From: Chelatococcus composti
GTDB taxonomy: Bacteria > Pseudomonadota > Alphaproteobacteria > Rhizobiales > Beijerinckiaceae
DNA length: 64,000 nt
Direction: 5' to 3'
Assembly: GCF_014201415.1 (NCBI RefSeq)
Contig: NZ_JACHEH010000001.1
Coordinates: 558,001-622,000 of the forward strand
Both the position numbers and the translations under genes were made by a program. The notes beneath the pieces are model-generated. The model made no database searches, was not told the origin of the DNA, and saw only the letters and a program-made list of their open reading frames with translations. The first letter of the stretch is position 1, and each line of letters starts with the position of its first letter. Below are positions 8,594-17,122 of the stretch, piece by piece.

Positions 8594-8818
8594 ATGAGCA
8601 CTCTCGACAATGTCACACCCTTCCCCGCCCGCCGCCCGGCGCGCCGCCCTGCCCTCAGCGTTCTGACGGCTGCCGTCTCCAACCTCAGGCACTTCGTCCG
8701 CCTGCGGCGGGCGCGGCAGGACCTGCACGAGCTGCCCGATTATCTCCTGGCAGACATCGGCCTCGACCGCTCCAAGATCGACGAGGTGACGGCTTTCGGC
8801 CTGCGCCGCCGGCACTGA
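8594..8818 (+). CDS. DUF1127 domain small protein
   Basis: A 74-residue basic protein. Residues 36-70 (RLRRARQDLHELPDYLLADIG and onward) are the DUF1127 (YjiS-like) motif: arginine-rich start, a conserved L-x-D-I-G-L, then a basic tail ending RRRH. Small DUF1127 proteins are numerous in Hyphomicrobiales; studied examples influence phosphate/carbon metabolism and RNA turnover through their arginine-rich C-terminus. The gene is monocistronic here, with its own leader of about 117 bases. Its role in this organism is unknown. Confidence 0.85.
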   Translation: MSTLDNVTPFPARRPARRPALSVLTAAVSNLRHFVRLRRARQDLHELPDYLLADIGLDRSKIDEVTAFGLRRRH

Positions 8819-8830
8819 GCCGAGAACACA

Positions 8831-8898
8831 TGCGTCAGCGCGGCGCCCCGCGCCTGCAACGATCCCTGCCGTAGACGAAGCGTGCCAAAGCTGACGCA
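8831..8898. repeat. Long-range 9-bp inverted repeat
   Basis: TGCGTCAGC (8831-8839) and its exact complement GCTGACGCA (8890-8898) are separated by 50 bases in the gap after the DUF1127 gene. It could fold the 3' end of that transcript, or be chance. Confidence 0.3.
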
Positions 8899-9042
8899 CT
8901 GCAGGCGGAAGACCGAGCGACTGCCGCTTCCTGTTCCATTCATGGGACGCGACGACCCGGTATCGCCGGCTACTCGGCAAGACGATGCAAGTCCACCTTC
9001 GCCTCGTCGGGCTAAGCCAGCCCCGAGCGAAGGAGAAGGACA

Positions 9043-9672
9043 ATGACTGCGAACCTTTTGACCCCTGACAATCATGCACTTCTGCTGATCGACCACCAGT
9101 ATCTCCAGCTTCTGACGCTGCGCTCGCACGAGGCGTCGCAGGTCATCAACAATGCTCAGGCGGTGGCCAAGGCCTCGAAGATCTTCGGCATTCCGACCCT
9201 GCTCACCACTGCAATCGCGGAACGGCAGGATCTCATCAAGGAGATCCAGGACGTCTTCCCCGAACAGGTCCCCCTCGACCGCACCACGCTCAACACCTGG
9301 GAAGATACGCGCGTTGTCGATTGGGTTCGGCAGACCGGAAAGAAGAAGCTGGTCATGGCCGGCCTTTGGACGGAAGTCTGCCTGCTGTTGCCGGTCCTTT
9401 CGGCCTTGGCCGATGGCTACGAGGTCTATTTCATCACCGACGCGTCCGGCGGCGCGAGCCGTGAGGCGCACGACATGGCCGTGGCGCGCATGATCCAGGC
9501 CGGCGCGGTTCCGACCACCACCTGGTCCTATGTCAGCGAGCTGCAGCGCGACTGGGCGCGCGAGGAGACCGCGGGCGAGGTGACGAAGCTCTTCGAGGAG
9601 CACGGTGGCGGTTTCGGCCAGGGGCTGCGCTGGGAATGGCAGCTCCTCGGCCTCAAGGAAGGCACGAGGTGA
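9043..9672 (+). CDS. Isochorismatase-fold cysteine hydrolase, YcaC type
   Basis: A 209-residue cytosolic protein with an AAGGAG ribosome-binding site seven bases before the start. It has the isochorismatase-like alpha/beta fold with catalytic D17 (LLLIDHQ) and nucleophile C113 (GLWTEVCLLL). Length and pattern match E. coli YcaC along nearly the whole sequence, including TDASGG and the tryptophan-rich C-terminal part. YcaC proteins form large multimers and hydrolyse unknown amide or ester substrates; the usual third catalytic residue (lysine) is not obvious, with R80 nearest. It converges on a LysR regulator gene, beyond which lies a pirin gene; this hydrolase-LysR-pirin grouping suggests a common redox or quinone-related regulon, which is inference. 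Confidence 0.88.
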   Translation: MTANLLTPDNHALLLIDHQYLQLLTLRSHEASQVINNAQAVAKASKIFGIPTLLTTAIAERQDLIKEIQDVFPEQVPLDRTTLNTWEDTRVVDWVRQTGKKKLVMAGLWTEVCLLLPVLSALADGYEVYFITDASGGASREAHDMAVARMIQAGAVPTTTWSYVSELQRDWAREETAGEVTKLFEEHGGGFGQGLRWEWQLLGLKEGTR

Positions 9673-9678
9673 TTGCCT

Positions 9679-9710
9679 TGCCGCAGCGGCACGATCGGGC
9701 CGCTGCGGCA
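9679..9710. terminator. Bidirectional terminator hairpin between YcaC-like and lysR genes
   Basis: A perfect 12-bp stem (TGCCGCAGCGGC / GCCGCTGCGGCA) with an 8-base loop lies in the gap between two convergent genes, seven bases after the YcaC-like stop. There is no strong T-run on either side. Confidence 0.5.
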
Positions 9711-9777
9711 TTCACGCTTGTTCCGAGCCGACGGCGATCCGAAAACCAGGCGAGCCCGCCACCGGAGGCCGGGATCT

Positions 9778-10704
9778 TCAGAAGGCGGTTCCCGCCGGTG
9801 CGCCCCGAGAAACGAGGGCGAACTCCTTCTCGATGAAGTCGATGAAATGTCTCACGGCCGGAGCCAGCCCCCGGCGCGAGGCGAAGACGATATGCACGAT
9901 GCCTGCCTTCGGCTTCCATTTCGGGAGCACGACTTCCAGCTCCCCGGCGCCAATGTGGTTGCGAACCATGTATTCGGGTAGCTGAACGATGCCGATCCTG
10001 TTGAGGGCGGCATCACGGAGCGCCGCCATGTCATCGGAGACATAACGCGGCTGGATGGGGACTGTGACCGTGTCGCCCTCCTCGTCGGTCAATTCCCAAG
10101 CATGTCGCGGCATGACCCGCGTGAGGTCCATGGTCGGAAGGGCTGCCGCCTGCCCCGGATCGTCGGGGCGTCCGTGCATGTCCAGGAAGGCGGGATGCGC
10201 GACGAGCAGCTGCTCGCTGCTGCCGAGGTTCTTCATCACCAGATTGCTGTTTTCGAGCGGCGGGAAACGCACGCGGAAGGCGAGGTCCACCCCTTCCTCA
10301 ATGACATCGACACGGCGGTTGGTCGCCGAAAGGTTGACCGTGATCAGCGGATAGGCGGCGAGGAAGCGAGCGATCATCTGCGAGACGAGCGCCTGCAGCA
10401 GGGAAACCGGGCAGGTGACCGAGATGACGCCGCGCGGCTCCGCCTTGGTGCGATCGATCACCTCCTGCGCCGCTTCCGCCTCGACGATCATCGCCTGGCA
10501 CTGCCGGAAATACAGCTCGCCGATGTGGGTCAGCGAGAACTTGCTCGCATTCCTCTGAAGCAGGCGCACGCCGAGCCGTTCCTCCAGCGCCGCGACCCTC
10601 CGGCTGAGGGTGGATTTTGGCACGCCGAGCGCCCTGCTCGCGGCTGCGAAGCCCCTATTTTCGATCACCTTGGCGAAATAATAGAGGTCATTCAGGTCCT
10701 GCAT
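9778..10704 (-). CDS. LysR family transcriptional regulator
   Basis: A 308-residue protein. The start at 10704 (MQDLNDLYYFAKV) is preferred since the family usually begins just before the DNA-binding helix and GGAACGG precedes it; in-frame ATGs at 10716 and 10740 are alternatives. Residues about 3-62 form the winged helix-turn-helix (FAAASRALGVPKSTLSRRVAALEERL region), and residues 90-300 the periplasmic-binding-like effector domain. It belongs to the DhaM/AaeR-like group that often regulates divergent pirin or quinone-related genes. It diverges from a pirin gene across an AT-rich control region and converges on the YcaC-like hydrolase. The inducer is not known. Confidence 0.92.
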   Translation of the reverse strand: MQDLNDLYYFAKVIENRGFAAASRALGVPKSTLSRRVAALEERLGVRLLQRNASKFSLTHIGELYFRQCQAMIVEAEAAQEVIDRTKAEPRGVISVTCPVSLLQALVSQMIARFLAAYPLITVNLSATNRRVDVIEEGVDLAFRVRFPPLENSNLVMKNLGSSEQLLVAHPAFLDMHGRPDDPGQAAALPTMDLTRVMPRHAWELTDEEGDTVTVPIQPRYVSDDMAALRDAALNRIGIVQLPEYMVRNHIGAGELEVVLPKWKPKAGIVHIVFASRRGLAPAVRHFIDFIEKEFALVSRGAPAGTAF

Positions 10705-10764
10705 TTCCCGTTCCATCCGTGGGACACGATGATCCGGCATCGGTCACTACGCGGCGCCCTGCTG

Positions 10765-10849
10765 TACTTATATATATTTATCATCAACTCATCAAAGCAT
10801 TCGAATGGTGAATGACCATCGTCTGCGCAATGAACCATTAGAGAAACCG
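10765..10849. promoter_or_regulatory. AT-rich divergent control region of lysR and pirin genes
   Basis: In a GC-rich genome this gap holds a run of A/T (TACTTATATATATTTATCATC, from 10765). Next to it are a 10-bp palindrome CATTCGAATG (10798-10807) and ATGGT-N5-ACCAT (10805-10819), a LysR-type dyad; a further ACCAT follows at 10834. These are good candidates for a promoter and LysR binding site. Which dyad is used is unknown. Confidence 0.45.
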
Positions 10850-11611
10850 ATGTCGACCGTCGAAGTCATCAACAACGAAATCCTCAAGGCACCGAGGACT
10901 CGGATCATCCAGCGTCAGGGGCCGTTCACGCTGCACATCAACCTGCCCGGCTTCAACCTGCCGGAGCCGAGCGATCACGGGCACGGTCCCCTGGCCCTCA
11001 TCGTTGAATCGACCCTGGAACCAGGCACGCACATCCGCCTGCACGAACACACGAATGACGAGATCATCTCGTGGGTGCCGGGCGGCGTCATGCGGCACAA
11101 CGACCTGACTGTTGGCGAGCTCGTTGTCGACGACAGGCACCTGATGGTCATGAACGCGGGCTCCGGCTTCTGGCATGAGGAACGCGTCCTGTCGTCCGAT
11201 CCTTATCTGCGCATGCTGCAGATCTTCGTCCGGCCCCGCGCTGCGGATCTCGAACCCCGCATCCAGTTCGGCGAAATGCCGACAGGACGGCCGAACGAAT
11301 GGCGCTACCTCTTCGGGCCGGAAAACTCGGATGCGCCCTTCTTCGTACGCAACGACGTGAAGTTCTTTGACATCCGCCTGTCCAATGGATCAGTGACGGC
11401 GTTGCCCCCACCGCCGAAAGGCTGGGACAGCTATTTCTATGTGTTCACCGGGCAAGTCCTGGTGGACGGGATCCCGTTCGGCGAGGCCGAAACGGGCCTG
11501 ATCCGCCGGCCGAGCCGGACGGTGGTCAGCGCCCTCGAAGACAGCGTGGTCGTCTGCTTCTCGATCAATCCGAACGCACCTGTCGTGCGGCTGGGCACGG
11601 TCGGAAAATAG
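10850..11611 (+). CDS. Pirin family protein
   Basis: A 253-residue protein with two cupin halves. The start at 10850 is chosen because the fold begins directly after it; an ATG at 10805 lies inside the probable operator. The N-terminal cupin keeps the pirin metal ligands: H65 and H67 in LHEHTNDEI, H109 and E111 in GFWHEER. Pirins bind iron; some bacterial members have quercetin dioxygenase activity and others modulate pyruvate dehydrogenase or redox signalling. No family-specific substrate can be deduced. It is divergent from, and probably controlled by, the LysR gene. The gene ends 38 bases before the convergent end of the giant SARP-type gene. Confidence 0.88.
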   Translation: MSTVEVINNEILKAPRTRIIQRQGPFTLHINLPGFNLPEPSDHGHGPLALIVESTLEPGTHIRLHEHTNDEIISWVPGGVMRHNDLTVGELVVDDRHLMVMNAGSGFWHEERVLSSDPYLRMLQIFVRPRAADLEPRIQFGEMPTGRPNEWRYLFGPENSDAPFFVRNDVKFFDIRLSNGSVTALPPPPKGWDSYFYVFTGQVLVDGIPFGEAETGLIRRPSRTVVSALEDSVVVCFSINPNAPVVRLGTVGK

Positions 11612-11648
11612 CGACCGTCGCTGCGTGGCCATCGTGCTGGCGGGGATG

Positions 11649-14600
11649 CTAGAGCGAGATCGCCGCAGCCGTGCGCTTCCGGGCCGGCAACCGGTCCGCG
11701 CGTCGCCCGTCACCACCGGCGGCGCGGTCGCGCAGGCCCATCTCCTCGCAGAGGGCATCGGCCTCCGCAAGCGTTGCGGCCGCGAGCGCCGGGTCCGTCC
11801 GGCGCTGGGCGAGACCGAGGGCATGCAGCGAACGGGCGAGCTCCGGCCGCAGCTCGCTTTGCCGCGCGAGGGCGCAGGCTTCTTCCAGCCATCGGGTTGA
11901 GGCCCGCGCCGGCCTGAGCTCCGCGAACCCCCGCAGGGCGAGGATCTCGCTCCACGGGTCTTGCCGCTGGCGGGCAAGGTCGAGCGCGTGGCCGAGATTG
12001 GCCGCGGCCTCCGGCTCGCCCAAGCGGGCGCGCAGGCTGGCAAGAACGGCACGGGCATGACATTCGAACTGCGGCAGGCCCATGCTTTCCGCCTCGGTGA
12101 CGGCCCTTTCGAGCGTGGCATAGGCTGTCTGGAGCTCCCCCAGCATGACCTCCGCCTGGCCGAGGATGACGAGAAGCCACCCCTGCACCAGCAGGCGCCC
12201 GGCGCAGCTCGCCTCCGACACCGCGCGGCGCAGGCGCTCCACCGTTGCCCTGTCGGGCCCGCGCAGGATCTCGACGACGCCGGTGAAGTAGACTTCCGCG
12301 CAGCTGTCCACGGGCCGCGCAACCTCGCTGACGACCTGGCGCAGCTCCGCGAGCGTCCGGTCCGCCTCAGTAAAGAGGCCGAGCCGGGCCTGCGCCTGGG
12401 CGCGGTGGCCGAGAAACCAGACCGAGCGGGCGCCGATCTGCCCGAAGCGCTCGAGCCGCCACAGCCGGGTGAACCGCTCCTCGTGCGGCGCGAGGCGCGC
12501 CAGCACCTCGCGCGCCCTGCTGCGCAGGATGAGCGCCTGCGAGGCGGCGAGATCAGACTCGCTGATGCAGCGCTCAACGCCGTTGGCGGTCGCCGCCCTG
12601 TTCAAGGTCTCGGCCGGCTCCAGCGCCTCCTCGAAGCGGCCGTGCGAGCTGTTGAGATAGCTCAGATGCAGGAGAACGTCCGAGATGCGCTGCGGATCGC
12701 CCAGTTCCATGGCGAGTTCCCGCGCTTCCAGCAGTGGGCCGAGCGCCTTGCGATACTCTCCTATCGCACCGTATGCGGGGCGCATGCGCACGCGCAGGTC
12801 GATCGCCTGGGCGAGCGTTTCGGGCGTCCGCGGCAGAGCCGCCACGGCGATGCGCGCCTTCTCCAGAAACTGTGCGGCCGCCGCATAGGCCGAGCGCTCC
12901 TCGGCCCGGCCCGCAGCGAGCAGGAGGTAATGCGCCGCCGGCTCCCACTGCTCGGCGCGGAAGGCATGCTCCGACAGCTGCTCGATGTGGTGCGTCAGCG
13001 AACCGGCATAGAGCCGCGCCATTGCTGCGAAGACCGCGCGGTGCAGCTCCCTGCGGTCTTCCCGCAGCAGGGAGTCGTAGGCGGCACCGAGGGTCAGCGC
13101 GTGCTTGAAGGTGTATTCGGTGTGCGGGAAGCTCTGCACCTCGAACAGGAACTCAAGCTCCTGCAGGCGGGAGAGCGCCGCATCAAGGTCGATCCCTCCC
13201 AGGAGATCCTGAAGCAGCGGGCGCGACACGTTGCGGCCGATGACGGCGGCGACCTGCAGCACCTGGCGCTCGACTTCGTCGAGCTGCCGGATGCGCGCGG
13301 CGATGACCGACTGTACTGACGAGGGGATGACCAAGTCGGTGACGGGGCGTGTCGCCTCGTAGCGTCCGGGTTCGCCGCCCAGGGCCCCGCATGCGACGAG
13401 TGCGCGTACCATCTCCTCCAGAAAGAGCGGCGTGCCCTCGGCCTTGTCGGCAAGGAGCGCGCGCAAGTCCTCGAGGCTCCGATGGGTGCCGAGAAGAGCC
13501 GTCAGGAACTGATCCATCTCCTCGCGCACAAAGCGTTCCAGCCTGATCTGCTGAAAGGAGCCGCGGCGCGCCCAGCCGTGCAGGTAGTGCGGGCGGTAGG
13601 TGGCGATGAGCATGATGCGGTGCGCGCCGATGACATCGACGAGGCGGTTGACGATGGCCTCGCTCTCGGCGTCGATCCAGTGCAGGTCCTCCACCAGGAG
13701 GGCGAGCGGCGTCTGCCGGCTCACGGCGACGAGAAAGGCGGTCATCGCCGTGCAGACGCGCCCTGTGCGTTCGCGCGCGTCGAACCGGAGCCAGTCCTCG
13801 TCCTCCACCGGCATGTCGGCGAGGAAGGAGAGCGGCGCGATGTGCGCCGGGTCCAGCGCAAGCTCGGCATGCCGGCGCAGGAAGCGGTCGCGCGCCTCCT
13901 CCAGCGTATCGTCGCCACGGATGCCGCAGGCGGACAGGAACAGCTTCTTGGCGACGCCGAGCGAGGTGCTCTGGTCGAACTCGTGGCCGCCGCTTTCGAG
14001 CACGGCGAAACCGGCCACCTCGTCGAGCGCGAGGAACTCGTGGGCGAGCCGTGACTTGCCGAGACCCGGGTCAGCAGCGATGCCGACGACCTGCCCGTGT
14101 CCCTCGCGCACGCGCCGCCAGGCCGTCACCAGCGTCCTCAGCTCGGCCTCGCGCGCGACAAGGCCGGTCAGCCCGCGATTGGCCCTGAGGTGCCAGCGCG
14201 ACAGGGCATGGTTTTCGCTGATGAGTTCGTAGACCTTCTCGTCCCGCCCCAGTTGCGGATGCTCGGTGTAGCGCATCCGCTGCATCTGGATATAGCCGCC
14301 TGCGGCCGCCCGTGCGCGGGCCGTCGCGGCGACGGTCGTGCGCAGCAGCGACCGCATCAGGCGGTTGGCGGCGCGGGGGGCAACGCCGTTGATCTCCACC
14401 CGGAGGCCGTCGGGCCCGGATGTGTGGCGGACGACGACCTCGCCCGTGTCGATGCCGGCCCGCAGCCGGGCACAGCCCTGCGACTGCTCCTCGACGGCGA
14501 GCCGCGCCGCGAGCGCCGCACGGCAGGCAAGAAAGGCATGATCCTCCGTCGCTCGCGCGAGGCCGAAGGCGGCGCTCACCACGCCGTCGAGGCTGGCGGT

Positions 14601-16352
14601 GACGACGCCGCCATGCTCCTTGATGACCGCCTCGAGGCGGTCACAGATCGGCCGCAGCTCGCGCTCCGCCGCCTCGGGATCGAGCGTTTCGTCATCGTTC
14701 AGCGGTCCGACGATCTCGGCAGCCAGCATCGTCACGTGCTGGCGCGAGCGGTCGATGCCGAGACGGGCCTTGGGTTGTGCCAGCGTCTGCATCCCTTCCG
14801 GATCGGTGAGGAAGCGGCGCGTTTCCTCGAGAAAGGTGGCGAAGGCCGGCTCGTGTGACAGAAGCACGTGATTGGCGCTGTCGAGCGCCAGAAAGCGAGC
14901 GCCGGGAATGCCGGCGGCAAGCGCCTTGCCGAACTCGAACGGGATCAGCGCATCGCGGGTGGCGTGCATCACGAGGGTCGGCACGCGGATCCGCGGGAGC
15001 AGATCGGTCACGTCGACATCCCCGCCCTCCTCGAAGATGCGCTGGGCGACCTCGGGCGAGACAGTGTCGCGCTGCAAGGCGTTGTACCAGTCCTTCTGCT
15101 CCGGCGTTGCCTCCGGGATGAACATGGAGGTGAACATTTGGCGGAAAACCGGGTCATCCTGCCCCCAGCCCTCGCGGATCAGTGCGCTCATGGCCGCCCG
15201 GCGCGCCACCTCGCGCTCGTCGCCCCGCCTGCGCCAGCCGCATGCCGCGCCGCCGTAGAGCACCATGCCGGCCACACGCTCTGGATGGCGGGCGGCATAG
15301 GCGATGGATGTGGCACAGCCGTGGGAGATGCCGAGCAGGAAGACGCGGCGCAGCCCGGCGGCGTCGATGATACTCTCCAGGTCCGCGATCATCGCTTCGA
15401 ACGTGAGGTCCGCGGGGTCGCGGTCCGACAGCCCGTTGCCGCGCTGGTCGTAGCGCACCAGCCGGAAGTGCGCCGAAAGGCCCTCCATCCAGTGCTTCCA
15501 GACCGGGCTGTCCCAGTCCCGCTCCAGATGCGACATCCAGTGGGCGGCGCGGACGAGGGGCGGCCCCTGGCCGCTCAGTGCATAGGCGAGCCGCACCCCG
15601 TCGGGCGTGGCGCAGCGGCGGATTTCCTGCGCAAGCGGCCGGTTGCCAACGGGCGGTGCCCGCTGCTGCGGCCCCTCCCCGGCCCCGGCGTCGGCGGCAG
15701 CGCCCTCGGCCGTCGGAGGCCTCGGCTGGACCACGGCGATGCGGCGGGCGGCTTCGCCGAGCCGGCGGATATCGGCGCGCACCGTCTCGTCGTTGGGCGC
15801 GAGGGCCTGCAGCCTGTGCGCATGGACAAGGGCACGTGCGGGCTCATCCGCCAGCCGGTCCACCAGAATGCGCAGGAGGCGCAGGTGCGTGACGTCGAGC
15901 TCGTCGCCCACAGCCGTGCGCCAGGCCTCGAAATCGGGACAGCGCGGCAGCGACAGGTCGTCGAGAAAGGGGCCGCGGAAGGTGCCGGCTAGCGCCTCGA
16001 GCCTCCCGGTGTCGCTCGCCTCAAGGTCGTCGATGCCCAGCCCGCGCAGCGGCGCCGCATCGAGCACCAGGCGATCCTTGTTGAGGAAGACCGCGTTCCG
16101 GTCCGCCTCCAGCACGCCGCCCTCGCCGTCCTCCACAATCTGGCGGATCTTCGACAGGCTCCAGCGCAGAGCGCCGCGCGGATCGTCCGGAATTTCCCAG
16201 AACATCTCGCACAGCCGCTCCCGCCGCTGCGGCCTGTCGGTCATCGCCAGATAGGCGAGCAGCGCCCGCGTCTTGCGCGACGGTGGCAGAGCCACGGTCT
16301 CGCCGGCGCGAAGGACCGTCAGTTCTCCGAGAACGCGGATTTCGAGCGACAC
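11649..16352 (-). CDS. Giant multidomain signalling protein: SARP/BTAD head, alpha/beta hydrolase, cyclase-like domain, ATPase, helical repeats
   Basis: About 1570 residues; GTG at 16352 (preceded by GGGG) or TTG at 16367 are possible starts; residue numbers count from the TTG. Residues 8-100 form an OmpR-type winged helix and 105-205 a BTAD domain, as in SARP activators. Residues 250-520 are an alpha/beta hydrolase with a complete triad: S348 (GISHG), D472 (ATRDALIP) and H500 (SANH). Residues 544-715 resemble a class III nucleotide cyclase, but the first metal aspartate is E551; D594 is kept, so activity is doubtful. Residues 735-1070 are an AAA/MalT-like ATPase with Walker A DPGLGKS (766-772) and Walker B LLVEDLHWID (890-899). 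The rest, to the C-terminus, is TPR-like helices. It is probably a ligand-sensing transcription factor; target and ligand are unknown. Confidence 0.9.
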   Translation of the reverse strand: MSLEIRVLGELTVLRAGETVALPPSRKTRALLAYLAMTDRPQRRERLCEMFWEIPDDPRGALRWSLSKIRQIVEDGEGGVLEADRNAVFLNKDRLVLDAAPLRGLGIDDLEASDTGRLEALAGTFRGPFLDDLSLPRCPDFEAWRTAVGDELDVTHLRLLRILVDRLADEPARALVHAHRLQALAPNDETVRADIRRLGEAARRIAVVQPRPPTAEGAAADAGAGEGPQQRAPPVGNRPLAQEIRRCATPDGVRLAYALSGQGPPLVRAAHWMSHLERDWDSPVWKHWMEGLSAHFRLVRYDQRGNGLSDRDPADLTFEAMIADLESIIDAAGLRRVFLLGISHGCATSIAYAARHPERVAGMVLYGGAACGWRRRGDEREVARRAAMSALIREGWGQDDPVFRQMFTSMFIPEATPEQKDWYNALQRDTVSPEVAQRIFEEGGDVDVTDLLPRIRVPTLVMHATRDALIPFEFGKALAAGIPGARFLALDSANHVLLSHEPAFATFLEETRRFLTDPEGMQTLAQPKARLGIDRSRQHVTMLAAEIVGPLNDDETLDPEAAERELRPICDRLEAVIKEHGGVVTASLDGVVSAAFGLARATEDHAFLACRAALAARLAVEEQSQGCARLRAGIDTGEVVVRHTSGPDGLRVEINGVAPRAANRLMRSLLRTTVAATARARAAAGGYIQMQRMRYTEHPQLGRDEKVYELISENHALSRWHLRANRGLTGLVAREAELRTLVTAWRRVREGHGQVVGIAADPGLGKSRLAHEFLALDEVAGFAVLESGGHEFDQSTSLGVAKKLFLSACGIRGDDTLEEARDRFLRRHAELALDPAHIAPLSFLADMPVEDEDWLRFDARERTGRVCTAMTAFLVAVSRQTPLALLVEDLHWIDAESEAIVNRLVDVIGAHRIMLIATYRPHYLHGWARRGSFQQIRLERFVREEMDQFLTALLGTHRSLEDLRALLADKAEGTPLFLEEMVRALVACGALGGEPGRYEATRPVTDLVIPSSVQSVIAARIRQLDEVERQVLQVAAVIGRNVSRPLLQDLLGGIDLDAALSRLQELEFLFEVQSFPHTEYTFKHALTLGAAYDSLLREDRRELHRAVFAAMARLYAGSLTHHIEQLSEHAFRAEQWEPAAHYLLLAAGRAEERSAYAAAAQFLEKARIAVAALPRTPETLAQAIDLRVRMRPAYGAIGEYRKALGPLLEARELAMELGDPQRISDVLLHLSYLNSSHGRFEEALEPAETLNRAATANGVERCISESDLAASQALILRSRAREVLARLAPHEERFTRLWRLERFGQIGARSVWFLGHRAQAQARLGLFTEADRTLAELRQVVSEVARPVDSCAEVYFTGVVEILRGPDRATVERLRRAVSEASCAGRLLVQGWLLVILGQAEVMLGELQTAYATLERAVTEAESMGLPQFECHARAVLASLRARLGEPEAAANLGHALDLARQRQDPWSEILALRGFAELRPARASTRWLEEACALARQSELRPELARSLHALGLAQRRTDPALAAATLAEADALCEEMGLRDRAAGGDGRRADRLPARKRTAAAISL

Positions 16353-16367
16353 GGCATGATGCCCCAA

Positions 16368-16717
16368 CTCGTTTCAAATGTATCAATTGCGGCAGGGGGC
16401 TGAAAGTCATCCGCCGAAAGGCGCCTTTGCGATGTGCCGCAGCGCACGCACAGGATGCCTGATCCGTTCGCTGCGGACGCTCACCCGTTCTTGCGTCCAT
16501 CTTCCGCGCGATGTCGCAGTTGATGCACAACTATAAAAAATTTTCTGAACCAATTATCGACTATGTGAAAATTCCGATTTTGTGACCGCGCTGATCCTTG
16601 TGAATGAAGCGGCCGTTCTCGCAGGCGCCCGCCTTGTGAGGCTCCGTCGGCTTCGCTATCAACATTGCACAGCGGCAATGGCGGCGCGAGCGATGCTCGA
16701 TGCCCGGATGAGAATCC
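16368..16717. promoter_or_regulatory. 350-base divergent gap with AT-rich core and inverted repeats
   Basis: No gene was found here. The core (about 16510-16580) is strikingly A/T-rich. It holds AGTTG-ATGCA-CAACT (16518-16532) and AATTTTC (16539-16545) paired with GAAAATT (16567-16573). It lies between the SARP-type gene and the first crcB gene, so it should hold promoters for both. I looked for a fluoride riboswitch in the 150 bases before crcB and did not recognise one. Confidence 0.45.
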
Positions 16718-17110
16718 ATGAGCCTGGAGGCCTCCCTTCTCGTGCTGCTCGGCGGCTTTCTCGGCGGGGCCTCTCGCTTCGCCGTCGCCGGCGCGGTCGA
16801 TCGCCGCCTCGGTCCAGCTTTTCCCTGGGGCACGTTCGCGGTGAACGTCTCTGGCTCAGCGCTCATCGGGCTGCTCGCGGGCCTCGTCCGCCTGCTCGAT
16901 GCACCCGGCGCGCAGGACATGGTCCAGGCCTTCTTCATCGTCGGCTTCTGCGGCGGCTACACCACCGTCTCGTCCTTCGCGCTGCAGACGCTCAGCCTTG
17001 CCCTCGACGGCAAGCGAGACGTTGCGGCGGCAAACGTCGTTGCTTCGGCGCTTGTGTGCCTCGCAGCCACTGACCTCGGCTTCCTGGCCGCGGCTGGCTT
17101 CGGGCGCTGA
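16718..17110 (+). CDS. crcB: Fluoride-specific ion channel FluC/CrcB, first copy
   Basis: A 130-residue membrane protein with four hydrophobic helices that exports fluoride from the cytosol. The FluC hallmarks are present: GGFLGGASRF near the N-terminus, GTFAVNVSG in helix 2 with the channel asparagine, and GFCGGYTTVSSF in the helix 3 break that binds the central sodium ion. It is followed 12 bases later by a second crcB gene. In species with paired genes, the two subunits often form an antiparallel heterodimer instead of a dual-topology homodimer. The central break here reads TTVSSF where the family usually has TTFST. Confidence 0.92.
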   Translation: MSLEASLLVLLGGFLGGASRFAVAGAVDRRLGPAFPWGTFAVNVSGSALIGLLAGLVRLLDAPGAQDMVQAFFIVGFCGGYTTVSSFALQTLSLALDGKRDVAAANVVASALVCLAATDLGFLAAAGFGR

Positions 17111-17122
17111 GGGCCACCAGCG

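Noticed and set aside
8819-9042. tRNA or other structured RNA gene in the gap after DUF1127
   Set aside because: No cloverleaf or T-loop GTTCRAATC-type motif was found; only the long-range inverted repeat is notable.
16560-16717. Fluoride riboswitch before crcB
   Set aside because: I looked for the conserved GATGG/CCGCC and GCTGATGA-type elements and found no ordered set; a covariance search would decide.
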